The notes under the pieces are model-generated. The model worked only from the letters and a program-made list of their open reading frames with translations, did not search any database and was not told the origin of the DNA. The position numbers and the translations under genes are program-made. A stretch of DNA of 26,402 bases from assembly GCF_025143365.1 (NCBI RefSeq), contig NZ_JALXPE010000051.1, forward strand, positions 1 through 26,402, written 5' to 3'. This stretch comes from Microbacterium sp. p3-SID336 (GTDB lineage Bacteria > Actinomycetota > Actinomycetes > Actinomycetales > Microbacteriaceae). Every line of letters begins with the position of its first letter. Within the stretch, counting starts at the first letter, position 1. Positions 7,239 through 15,151 of the stretch are shown one piece after another.

Positions 7239-8627
7239 ATGTCCACGCTGTCCGAGATCGGCACCTGGGTGCACGACAACCTTCCCGCCCTGATCGCCGA
7301 GGAACAGGTTCCGGCCGCGTCCGTCGGCATCCTCGTCGACGGCGAGGTGTTCACCACTGCGGCGGGCATCCTCAACAAGAACACCGGCGTCGAAGCCGAC
7401 ACCGACTCCGTGTTCCAGATCGGCTCGATCACCAAGACCTGGACGGCGACCCTCGTCATGCAGCTCGTCGACGACGGGCTGCTCGACCTCGACGCCCCCG
7501 TGCGCGACACCGTCCCGGCGTTCGCGATCGCCGATGACGCCGCAGCCGGCGCCATCACCACGCGCCAGCTGCTCAGCCACGTCGGCGGCTTCGAGGGCGA
7601 CCTGTTCATCGACACGGGTGTCGGCGACGACGCCGTCGAGAAGTACCTCGCCGCCATCGCCGATGCCCCGCAGCTCTTTGCTCCGGGCGAGCGCTTCTCC
7701 TACAACAACGCCGCGTTCGTGGTGCTCGGCCGGGTGATCGAGGTCCTGCGCGGCAAGCCCTTCGACGCGGTGCTGCACGAGCGCCTCGCCGCTCCGCTCG
7801 GGCTCACCCACGTCGCCACCGACGCCGCACAGGCCATCCGCTTCCGTGCCGCTCTGGGTCACGTCGACGCCGAGGACGGCGGCGAGCCGGTCCCCGCACC
7901 CGTGTGGAGCCTGGTGCGCTCGAACGCCCCCGCCGGATCGATGCTCGCCATGACCGCCCGCGACCTGCTGGGCTTCGCACGCATGCACATCGACGGCGGA
8001 GTGGCCGCCGACGGCACCCGCGTGCTCTCCGCGGAGAGCGTGCGGGCCATGCAGCAGCCACAGGTCGTGCTTCCCGACCTGGGCCTGATGGGAGACTCCT
8101 GGGGTCTGGGCTGGGAGATCTTCGACTGGGAGGGCGGTCCCGTGATCGGCCACGACGGCGGAACGATCGGCCAGACCTCGTTCCTGCGGATCGTGCCGGA
8201 GGCCGGCGTCGCGGTCGTGATCCTCACCAACGGCGGCACGCCCGTGCGCCTCTACGGCACCCTGATGACGCGCATCCTCTCCGCGGTCGCCGGTGTGACG
8301 GTTCCCGCGCTTCCGACGCCGCCCGCCGATCCGGTGCAGGTCGACCTCGACCGCGTCCTCGGCACCTACTCCTCCTCGGTCGCCGACTCCACGGTCCGGC
8401 AGGACGCCGAGGGCCGCATCTGGCTGGAGCGCACCATGAAGGGCGTGTTCGCGGAGTTCGATCCGGCGCCGAAGCCGACGGAGCTGGTCGGACTCAGCCC
8501 GGACGTCCTCATCCCCCTCGAGCCGCAGAGCGGCATGCACCTGCCGCACGCGTTCATCGGCGACGACGGCTCCGGCAGAGCCCTCTACCTGCACACCGGA
8601 CGCGCCGACCGCCGGGTGAGCGCGTGA
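7239..8627 (+). CDS. Cytoplasmic serine hydrolase, peptidase family S12 (class C beta-lactamase fold)
   Basis: The 462-residue protein has the three active-site motifs of the S12/AmpC fold: SITK with Ser63 and Lys66, YNN with Tyr155, and HDG at 305-307 in place of KTG. A C-terminal extension of about 120 residues follows, as in DD-peptidase/D-aminopeptidase relatives. No signal peptide or membrane segment is present, so it probably acts inside the cell on imported substrates rather than as a secreted beta-lactamase. The ATG has a good GAGGAG site upstream. It is strikingly similar to the C-terminal half of the fusion enzyme at 15152-18484 (shared FQIGS-TK-WTAT, GGVAADGTRVLS and DW-GHDG-TIGQ patterns), so the two are paralogues. 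Likely substrates are peptides, amides or esters with a D-residue; this is inferred. Its end overlaps the next gene by four bases. The 138-bp spacer before it holds no clear terminator or promoter. Confidence 0.85.
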   Translation: MSTLSEIGTWVHDNLPALIAEEQVPAASVGILVDGEVFTTAAGILNKNTGVEADTDSVFQIGSITKTWTATLVMQLVDDGLLDLDAPVRDTVPAFAIADDAAAGAITTRQLLSHVGGFEGDLFIDTGVGDDAVEKYLAAIADAPQLFAPGERFSYNNAAFVVLGRVIEVLRGKPFDAVLHERLAAPLGLTHVATDAAQAIRFRAALGHVDAEDGGEPVPAPVWSLVRSNAPAGSMLAMTARDLLGFARMHIDGGVAADGTRVLSAESVRAMQQPQVVLPDLGLMGDSWGLGWEIFDWEGGPVIGHDGGTIGQTSFLRIVPEAGVAVVILTNGGTPVRLYGTLMTRILSAVAGVTVPALPTPPADPVQVDLDRVLGTYSSSVADSTVRQDAEGRIWLERTMKGVFAEFDPAPKPTELVGLSPDVLIPLEPQSGMHLPHAFIGDDGSGRALYLHTGRADRRVSA

Positions 8628-9535
8628 CCGTCGCCACGGAGGCCGACGCGACCGCGGAGATCGCCGACGTCTTCGCGCGCGCCGGCGCGGTCGGCTTCCT
8701 GCACGCGAAGGAGATCGGCGTCACGGGCGGCCCTGAGGTCGCGGTCCGCGCCGACGAGCCCGTCGTCCTCGCGTCGGTGTTCAAGATCCTCGTGCTCGTG
8801 GCCTACGTCCGCGCGGTGGAGGCCGGCGCGCTCGACCCCAGGGAGCGCGCGATCGTGACAGCCCGATACCGCGTGGGCGGCGTCGGCACGGCCGGGTTCG
8901 CCGACGACGTCGAGGCCAGCTGGCGCGACCTGGCGCGGAACATGATGACCATGAGCGACAACGCCGCCACGGACCTGCTCTTCCACCGTCTCGGTGCGGA
9001 CGCGGTGCGCCACGTCGCCGACGACCTGGGGCTGGAGGCGACGCGGATCGTGGGCTGCTGCGAAGACCTGTTCGCCTCGGTCGTCGCGGACCTGGGCGGC
9101 ACACCGGACTCCGATCTCGACGAGCTCCTCGCCGGGGCGACCGAGGAGTCGCTGTGGGCTCTGCAGGCGATCGACCCGCTGCGCACCTCCGCCTCCACTC
9201 CGCGTGACATCACGACGCTGCTGGACGCGATCTGGCAGGACCGCGCAGCCCCCGCGGCCGCAGCGGCGACCGCCAGGGAGATCATGGCGCAGCAGATCTG
9301 GCCGCACCGGCTCTCGTCGGGCTTCCCGTCCGGCGTGCGCGTCGCCGCCAAGACCGGCACGGTACCCGCATGGCGCAACGAAGCCGGCGTCGTCACCTAC
9401 CCGGACGGACGACAGTACGCCGTCGCCGTCTTCACCAGGGCCGACTCCCTCGCCGAGCGGCTGCCCGCCGTGGACGCATCCATCGGCCGCGCCGCGTTCG
9501 CGGCGGTCGAGCACCTGCGCACGCTCACCCCCTGA
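8624..9535 (+). CDS. Cytoplasmic class-A-beta-lactamase-like serine hydrolase
   Basis: The 303-residue product shows the class A (PF13354-like) motif set: SVFK with Ser51 and Lys54, SDN at 111-113, and KTG at 243-245. In the omega-loop position it has Glu147 in CCEDLF; the usual ExxLN pattern is not kept, so the Asn that helps position the deacylation water in true class A enzymes is absent. No export signal is present. Together these features argue against antibiotic resistance and for a hydrolase acting on imported peptides or amides, perhaps D-stereospecific. The GTG start overlaps the previous stop in a GTGA arrangement, implying coupled translation, and it reads in step with the family's N-terminus. 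It is followed after 32 bp by the peptide-binding protein gene. Confidence 0.82.
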   Translation: MTVATEADATAEIADVFARAGAVGFLHAKEIGVTGGPEVAVRADEPVVLASVFKILVLVAYVRAVEAGALDPRERAIVTARYRVGGVGTAGFADDVEASWRDLARNMMTMSDNAATDLLFHRLGADAVRHVADDLGLEATRIVGCCEDLFASVVADLGGTPDSDLDELLAGATEESLWALQAIDPLRTSASTPRDITTLLDAIWQDRAAPAAAAATAREIMAQQIWPHRLSSGFPSGVRVAAKTGTVPAWRNEAGVVTYPDGRQYAVAVFTRADSLAERLPAVDASIGRAAFAAVEHLRTLTP

Positions 9536-9567
9536 CCACCCGACCCCCTCATCCGCTGGAGGCACTG

Positions 9568-11163
9568 ATGCGTTCACGCTCCACCACCGCCACCGCCGCT
9601 CTCGTCGGCGCGGCCGCCCTGCTGCTCACCTCGTGCGCCGCCCCCGGTCCGTCGCCGGACGCCGCTCCCGGGGAGGGCACGCTCGCGGACGGCAAGACGT
9701 TCGTCAGCATCATCGCGAACGACCCCGGCACGCTCGACCCGTTCGTCACGGTCATGTCGATCGCCCGCACGATCGACCGCTTCCTCTACTCCCGGCTCAT
9801 CGAGGTGCAGGGCGACGGCAGCATCGTGTCCGGTCTGGCCGAGGAGTGGACGGCCGACACCACCACGGCCACGTTCACGCTGCGCGACGGTCTCACGTGC
9901 GAGGACGGCACGCCGCTGACCGCGACCGACGTGGCCGCGAACATCTCCTACATCGGCGACCCGGCCAACGCCTCCCCCCTGGTCGGCCAGCAGGTCCAGG
10001 CCGGGACGACCGCCGTCGGCGACGACGCCGCGCGCACGGTCACCGTCACGAGCGGGATCCCCGACGCCTTCCTGCTGGAGAACATCGGCAGTGTCGCGAT
10101 CGTGTGCGCCACCGTCCTCGGGGATCCGGACGCGCTCGCGGCCGGCGAAGGGGCGACCGGCATGTTCACGATGACCGAGATCGTGCCGAACAGCTCGTAC
10201 ACCCTCACCCGGCGCCCGGAGTTCTCCTGGGGGCCCGGCGACTGGGACCCCGAGCAGCCCGGCATCCCGGACGAGGCGATCTTCCGCGTCGTGCCGAACG
10301 AGACCACGGCGGTCAACCTCCTCCTCTCCGGCGACGCCAACGCAGCGCGGGTCCTCGGCCCGGACCAGCAGCGCCTGGAAGGGTTCTTCCGCACCGACCT
10401 GCTCGCCGCGTCGGGGCAGTTCATCTACAACCAGGCCGAGGGGCGCCCGACCGCCGACGAAGCCGTGCGGAAGGCCCTCACGCAGGCCCTCGACCTCGAG
10501 CAGCTGCGTCAGGTGCTCACGGGCGGCGAGGGCAGCGTGCCGGAGAGCCTGACCACGATCTCCCCCAACCCCTGCCGCGCGGACGTGGTGTCCGAGTTCC
10601 TCCCTGCGCAGGACACGGAGGCGGCAGCCGCCGCACTGGATGACGCGGGCTGGACCATGGGCGCGGACGGGGTGCGCGAGAAGGACGGCACGCCGCTCGC
10701 GCTGACGTTCATCTACGCCTCGGCGCAGGGCGACGGCGTCACCGCGATGGCCGAGCTCGTGCAGTCCACCTGGAAGGAGCTCGGCGTGGACGTCGCACTC
10801 CAGGGCGTCGACTCCCCCGGGGTCAGCGAGATCCTGTTCGTGACGGGCGACTGGGACGTGTCGGCCGTGTCGATCACCGTGTCGCTGCCCAGCATGCTCG
10901 TGCCGTTCTACTCCGGGCCGACACCGCCGGAGGGCACGAACTTCGCGTGGGTGGACAACCCCGACTACCTCGCGGCGGTGACCGCTGCGTCCGGCAAGCC
11001 GGGCACCGAGGGCTGCGCGGACTGGGACGAGGCGGAGCGCGCGCTGCTCGCCGCGACCGACGTCGTGCCGTTCGCGGATCAGCCGGGCGGCAGCTACGGG
11101 CAGAAGGCCACGTTCACCGAGTTCGACGGCATCGACCCCGCGTCGGTCCGCATGTACGAGTGA
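9568..11163 (+). CDS. Peptide ABC transporter substrate-binding lipoprotein (SBP family 5)
   Basis: This is the extracellular receptor of an oligo/dipeptide-type ABC importer, 531 residues. The signal peptide ends in the lipobox LTSC with Cys23, followed by a Pro/Ala-rich linker. The mature part has the family 5 pattern: DPGTLDPFV, SGLAEEWTADTTTATFTLRDGLTCEDGTPLTATDV split over residues of about 85-120, YNQAEGRP---AVRKALTQALD, and TWKELGVDV. The ATG start has GGAGG seven bases upstream. It heads the transporter block and overlaps the permease gene by one base (TGATG). Family 5 also binds nickel, opines and sugars, but the enzyme neighbours make peptides the best guess. Confidence 0.9.
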   Translation: MRSRSTTATAALVGAAALLLTSCAAPGPSPDAAPGEGTLADGKTFVSIIANDPGTLDPFVTVMSIARTIDRFLYSRLIEVQGDGSIVSGLAEEWTADTTTATFTLRDGLTCEDGTPLTATDVAANISYIGDPANASPLVGQQVQAGTTAVGDDAARTVTVTSGIPDAFLLENIGSVAIVCATVLGDPDALAAGEGATGMFTMTEIVPNSSYTLTRRPEFSWGPGDWDPEQPGIPDEAIFRVVPNETTAVNLLLSGDANAARVLGPDQQRLEGFFRTDLLAASGQFIYNQAEGRPTADEAVRKALTQALDLEQLRQVLTGGEGSVPESLTTISPNPCRADVVSEFLPAQDTEAAAAALDDAGWTMGADGVREKDGTPLALTFIYASAQGDGVTAMAELVQSTWKELGVDVALQGVDSPGVSEILFVTGDWDVSAVSITVSLPSMLVPFYSGPTPPEGTNFAWVDNPDYLAAVTAASGKPGTEGCADWDEAERALLAATDVVPFADQPGGSYGQKATFTEFDGIDPASVRMYE

Positions 11164-12155
11164 TGGCCACCGCGACGCAGGCGATCCTGCTCCGCTCCGC
11201 GCGGACGGGCAACCCGTGGCTGTCGTTCGCCGTCAGGCGCGGAGGGCAGTTCCTGCTGGCGGTGTGGGTCCTCGTCACGGCGGCGTTCCTCATGATCCAC
11301 CTCGTGCCGGGCGACCCCGTCCGCGCGGCGCTGGGCCTCAACGCGCCGGCGGAGGTGGTCGAGGCACGGCGAGCGGCGCTCGGGCTCGATCAGCCGCTTC
11401 TCGTGCAGTACCTCGACTACCTGGGCGGGCTCCTCACCGGCGACATGGGGGCCTCGCTGCTGACCGGCCAGCCCGTGTCGGAGATCATCGCGACGCGTCT
11501 GCCCGCGACGCTCCAGCTCGCCCTGCTGGCGGTCGTCCTGGTGCTGCTGGTCTCGGTGCCCCTCGGCGTCACGATGGCTGTGGCCACCCGGGGCGGACGG
11601 CGCCGCGGGCTCGAACTGGGCTTCGCCGCCGTGACCGTCGTGCTCGCCGCCATCCCGGAGTTCCTGCTCGCGGTCGGGCTCGTGTACGTCTTCGCGGTGT
11701 CCCTCGGCTGGTTCCCGGTCGCAGGCAACACCGCGCCGCTCTCGCTCGTGCTCCCCGTCACCGCGCTCGCGGTCGGGCCCATCGCCGTGTTCTCGCGGAT
11801 CATCCGCGTCGAGGTGCTGACGGTGCTCGGCCAGGACTTCATCCGCACCGCGCGGGCCAAGCGGCTGGCGCCGCGGCGGATCTACTCCCGCCACGCGCTG
11901 CCCAACGCCATGACCGCGACGCTCACCCTCACCGGGCTGCTGCTGACCGGGATGGTCGCCGGAACCGTCCTCGTGGAGAACGTGTTCGCGTGGCCGGGGC
12001 TCGGCACCATGATCGTGCAGTCGATCCTCAGCAAGGACTACTCGGTCGTCCAGGGCATCGTGCTCGTCTACGGCGTGGCCGTGCTCCTGGTGAACCTGCT
12101 CGTGGACGTGCTCCTGGCCGTCCTCGACCCGCGCTCCACGATCAGGGAGGCCTGA
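11163..12155 (+). CDS. Peptide ABC transporter permease, DppB/OppB type
   Basis: This is one of the two membrane subunits of the peptide importer; 330 residues with about six transmembrane segments. An N-terminal helix (about 30-50) ends in the DppB signature MIHLVPGDPVRAALG, and the EAA loop for ATPase contact is seen in FIRTARAKRLAPRRIYSRHALPNA. The C-terminus ends in VDVLLAVLDPRSTIREA, typical of the subfamily. Its start codon overlaps the binding-protein stop by one base, and its stop overlaps the next start in the same way, so translation of the block is tightly coupled. Confidence 0.93.
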   Translation: MATATQAILLRSARTGNPWLSFAVRRGGQFLLAVWVLVTAAFLMIHLVPGDPVRAALGLNAPAEVVEARRAALGLDQPLLVQYLDYLGGLLTGDMGASLLTGQPVSEIIATRLPATLQLALLAVVLVLLVSVPLGVTMAVATRGGRRRGLELGFAAVTVVLAAIPEFLLAVGLVYVFAVSLGWFPVAGNTAPLSLVLPVTALAVGPIAVFSRIIRVEVLTVLGQDFIRTARAKRLAPRRIYSRHALPNAMTATLTLTGLLLTGMVAGTVLVENVFAWPGLGTMIVQSILSKDYSVVQGIVLVYGVAVLLVNLLVDVLLAVLDPRSTIREA

Positions 12156-14092
12156 TGTCCGTCCGCTCGACCTGGCGGGGCGTCGTCCGCTCCCCTCTCG
12201 GCATCACCGCCCTGGTTCTCGTGAGCCTCGTCGCCCTCACCGCCCTGTTCGCTCCCGCCATCTGGGGGGCACAGGCCGAGCGCGTGGATCCCACGGCGAT
12301 CACGCAGGGGCCCAGCGCCGCGCATCTGCTCGGCACGGACACGCTCGGCCGCGACGTGCTCGCGCGCGTGCTCGTCGCGACACAGCTGTCGGTCGCGCTC
12401 GCGGTCGCCGCGGTGATCATCGGCGTCGTCGTCGGCGCGCTCCTCGGCACCGCGCCCTCCGTGCTGCCGCGGTGGGCGGGGCGACCGATCACCACGCTCG
12501 TCAACATCGCGGTCGCGTTCCCCGGACTCCTGCTGGCACTGTTCTTCGCCGTGATCTTCGGCGTCGGCACCACCGGATCCGTGCTCGCGATCGGACTCGC
12601 CCTGGCTCCGGGGTTCGCGCGGCTCACGCAGACGCTCTCCGCCGCGATCGCCGGGCGCGACTTCATCGCCGCCTCGCGCGTCGTGGGCGCCTCGCGCCTG
12701 CGCATCCTGTTCCGGCACATCCTGCCGAACATCGGCGAGCCCCTCATCGTGAACGCGACCGTCGCCGCGGGCTCCACGCTGCTCGCCTTCGCCGGGCTCT
12801 CCTTCCTCGGTCTCGGCGTGCAGGTGCCCGCGTACGACTGGGGGCGGCTGCTGGGCGAAGGGCTGAACCGGATCTACCTGAACCCCGCGGCCGCGCTCGG
12901 CCCGGCGACGGCCGTGGTGGTGGCGGGGCTCGCCTTCAACCTCCTCGGGGAGACCGCAGCCGCGGCGCTGGGCGGCCGTTCCGCGCGGCCGCAGCGTCGT
13001 CCGCGCACGACGGACTCCCCGGCCTCACCGCTCGCGCAGGTCGGCGGCGACGACGTGGTGCTCCTCGTCGACGACCTGCGCGTCTCCCTCCCCACCCCCT
13101 CCGGATGGGTGACGCCGGTGCGCGGCGTCGGCTTCACGATCTCGCGCGGCGAGGCCATCGGCGTCGTGGGCGAGTCGGGGTCGGGCAAGAGCCTGACCGC
13201 CCTGGCTGCGGCGAAGCTCATCGAGGCGCCGGGCGTCGTCACCGCGCGACAGCTGGAGTTCTGCGGGACACCGCTGCTGACCACTCCCGACCGTGCCCTC
13301 CGCGGCCTGCTCGGGACCTCGCTCGCGATGGTGTTCCAGGATCCGATGACCTCGTTCAACCCGACCAGGCGGATCGGCTCGCAGCTCGCAGAGGCCGCAT
13401 CGGAGCACCAGGCGATCTCCCGACGCGACGCCGCGGTCCGGGCCGTCGACCGGCTGAGGGCCGTCCGCGTGCCCGCCGCCGAACGCCGTGCGCACCAGTA
13501 TCCGCACGAGTTCTCCGGAGGCATGCGGCAGCGCGCGATGATCGCGATGGGGCTCATGAACCATCCCCGCCTCATCATCGCCGACGAGCCGACGACGGCC
13601 CTCGACGTGACGGTCCAGCGTCAGGTGCTGCAGCTGCTGGCGGCCGTCCGACGCGACACCGACGCCGCGATCCTGCTCATCAGCCACGACATCGCCGTGG
13701 TGGCGCAGACGTGCGACCGTGTGCTCGTCATGTATGCGGGACGCATCGTGGAGGACCTGCCTGCCGCCGAGCTGCACACCGCAGCCCGTCACCCCTACAC
13801 GCGGGCGCTGCTCGACGTGATCCCGGACCTCGACACCGATCGCACGACCGCGCTGAAGACGATCCCCGGCCGGCCGCCGGCACCGAGCGCCTTCCCCCCG
13901 GGGTGCGCGTTCGCCGACCGCTGCCCGCTCGCCTCGGCGGTCTGCCGGGAGCGGGACCCCGAGCTCGTCTCCGACGACCGCGGCCGCCGGGTGGCCTGCT
14001 GGCACCCCGTCACGGGCGACGGACCGGCGGCGGCATTGCCCGTCATCACCACGGCGCTGCCCGTGACCGACCAGGAAGGGGCCGTCCGATGA
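12155..14092 (+). CDS. Peptide ABC transporter permease fused to ATP-binding protein (DppC-DppD fusion)
   Basis: One 645-residue chain carries both a membrane subunit and an ATPase. Residues about 1-275 are a DppC-type permease: LLGTDTLGRDVLARV, several hydrophobic helices, and the EAA loop SRVVGASRLRILFRHILPN. After a linker rich in Arg, Pro and Ser (about 275-300), the rest is a DppD-type ATPase with Walker A GESGSGKS (Lys345), signature FSGGMRQRAMIAMGL, Walker B LIIADEPTTALD and switch His in LLISHDIAVV. It ends with the Cys-containing oligopeptide-transporter C-terminal domain (CAFADRCPL). The frame is open without a break, so the fusion is genuine rather than an annotation join. Such permease/ATPase fusions are known in actinobacterial peptide transporters. 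It overlaps dppF by four bases. Confidence 0.92.
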   Translation: MSVRSTWRGVVRSPLGITALVLVSLVALTALFAPAIWGAQAERVDPTAITQGPSAAHLLGTDTLGRDVLARVLVATQLSVALAVAAVIIGVVVGALLGTAPSVLPRWAGRPITTLVNIAVAFPGLLLALFFAVIFGVGTTGSVLAIGLALAPGFARLTQTLSAAIAGRDFIAASRVVGASRLRILFRHILPNIGEPLIVNATVAAGSTLLAFAGLSFLGLGVQVPAYDWGRLLGEGLNRIYLNPAAALGPATAVVVAGLAFNLLGETAAAALGGRSARPQRRPRTTDSPASPLAQVGGDDVVLLVDDLRVSLPTPSGWVTPVRGVGFTISRGEAIGVVGESGSGKSLTALAAAKLIEAPGVVTARQLEFCGTPLLTTPDRALRGLLGTSLAMVFQDPMTSFNPTRRIGSQLAEAASEHQAISRRDAAVRAVDRLRAVRVPAAERRAHQYPHEFSGGMRQRAMIAMGLMNHPRLIIADEPTTALDVTVQRQVLQLLAAVRRDTDAAILLISHDIAVVAQTCDRVLVMYAGRIVEDLPAAELHTAARHPYTRALLDVIPDLDTDRTTALKTIPGRPPAPSAFPPGCAFADRCPLASAVCRERDPELVSDDRGRRVACWHPVTGDGPAAALPVITTALPVTDQEGAVR

Positions 14093-15132
14093 GCGAGCTG
14101 CGCTTCGAACGCGTGAGCGTGCGCTACGGCGGGCACCGTTCGGGACTGACCGCCGTCGACGACGTCAGCCTGACCGTCCCGACCGGATCGGTGGTCGGTC
14201 TCGTCGGGGAGTCCGGATCGGGCAAGTCCACACTGGCCCGCGCGTCGATCGGACTCGCCCCCCTCAGCAGCGGCGAGATCACCCTCGACGGCGTCGACGT
14301 GCGCGGGTTCCGGCGGCGCCGGCCGATCCAGATGATCTTCCAGGACCCGTTCTCGTCTCTCGATCCGCGCATGTCGATCGGCGAGTCGATCGCCGAGGCG
14401 CTGCCTCGGGATGTCCGCAGGCCCGCCGCGCGACGCGCCGAGGTCGCGCGGCTGCTCGAACTGGTCAGCCTGGAGCCCCAGCGCGCGGTCACGCTGCCCT
14501 CGACCCTCTCCGGCGGCCAGCGCCAGCGCGTCGCCCTGGCGCGAGCCCTCGCCGCACGGCCCGAGGTGCTCCTCGCCGACGAGATCACCTCCGCCCTCGA
14601 CGTGTCCGTGCAGGGTTCGGTGCTGAACCTCGTGCGCGAGCTGCGCGCGGAGCTGGGGCTCACGATGCTGTTCATCTCGCACAACCTGTCCGTGGTGCGG
14701 TATCTGTGCGATCAGATCGCGGTGATGTACCTGGGGCAGATCGTCGAGGTGGGTCCCACCGAGCAGGTGCTCGCCGATCCGCAGCACCCGTATACGCGCG
14801 ACCTGCTGCAGGCGGCGCCCACGCGGCGCGGCGACCTGCTCGCCGTCGACCCGCTCGCTCCCGCCGACGTGGAGCCCGCCGACCCGCACGCGCCGCCGAC
14901 GGGCTGCCGCTTCCACCCGCGATGCCCGATCGGGCCGGCCGCCCGTCCCGATCGAAGCGTGTGCGTGCTCGTCGAGCCGGCCCACCCTCGGCACGCGCGC
15001 GGTGCGGCGTGCCACTTCGCCGGCACCGACGCCGCCCTTCCCCTGGGCACTGTGCCGGACGCCCAAACGGCCGCCGCGGTTTCAGCCGCCGACACAACAC
15101 GTCACGCCCTCGCAGCGGACACAGTGGACTGA
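14089..15132 (+). CDS. Peptide ABC transporter ATP-binding protein, DppF/OppF type
   Basis: This is the second ATPase of the peptide importer; 347 residues, pairing with the ATPase domain of the fused subunit. It has Walker A GESGSGKST (Lys46), Q-loop IFQDPFSSLDPRM, signature LSGGQRQRVALARAL and switch His in FISHNLSVV. The Walker B region reads LLADEITSALD, with Ile in place of the usual Pro of DEPTSALD; the catalytic Glu is kept. The C-terminal peptide-transporter domain has the conserved Cys cluster (TGCRFHPRCPI, then Cys in RSVCV and AACHF) and ends in an Ala-rich tail of about 35 residues. The ATG start overlaps the previous stop as ATGA. Confidence 0.92.
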   Translation: MSELRFERVSVRYGGHRSGLTAVDDVSLTVPTGSVVGLVGESGSGKSTLARASIGLAPLSSGEITLDGVDVRGFRRRRPIQMIFQDPFSSLDPRMSIGESIAEALPRDVRRPAARRAEVARLLELVSLEPQRAVTLPSTLSGGQRQRVALARALAARPEVLLADEITSALDVSVQGSVLNLVRELRAELGLTMLFISHNLSVVRYLCDQIAVMYLGQIVEVGPTEQVLADPQHPYTRDLLQAAPTRRGDLLAVDPLAPADVEPADPHAPPTGCRFHPRCPIGPAARPDRSVCVLVEPAHPRHARGAACHFAGTDAALPLGTVPDAQTAAAVSAADTTRHALAADTVD

Positions 15133-15151
15133 CCTTCCGATTGGAGCCCTC

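Noticed and set aside
5472..8594. A 1040-residue minus-strand open frame opposite the amidohydrolase and S12 genes
   Set aside because: It has no recognisable domain and its composition is typical of an antisense shadow in GC-rich DNA.
7239..9535. A pair of beta-lactam resistance genes
   Set aside because: Both proteins have beta-lactamase folds but no export signals, one lacks the usual omega-loop motif, and they are embedded in a peptide-use operon.
12155..14092. Two separate genes (permease and ATPase) wrongly merged by a frameshift
   Set aside because: The frame is continuous, the linker is coding in the same frame, and equivalent fusions are known in actinobacterial peptide transporters.
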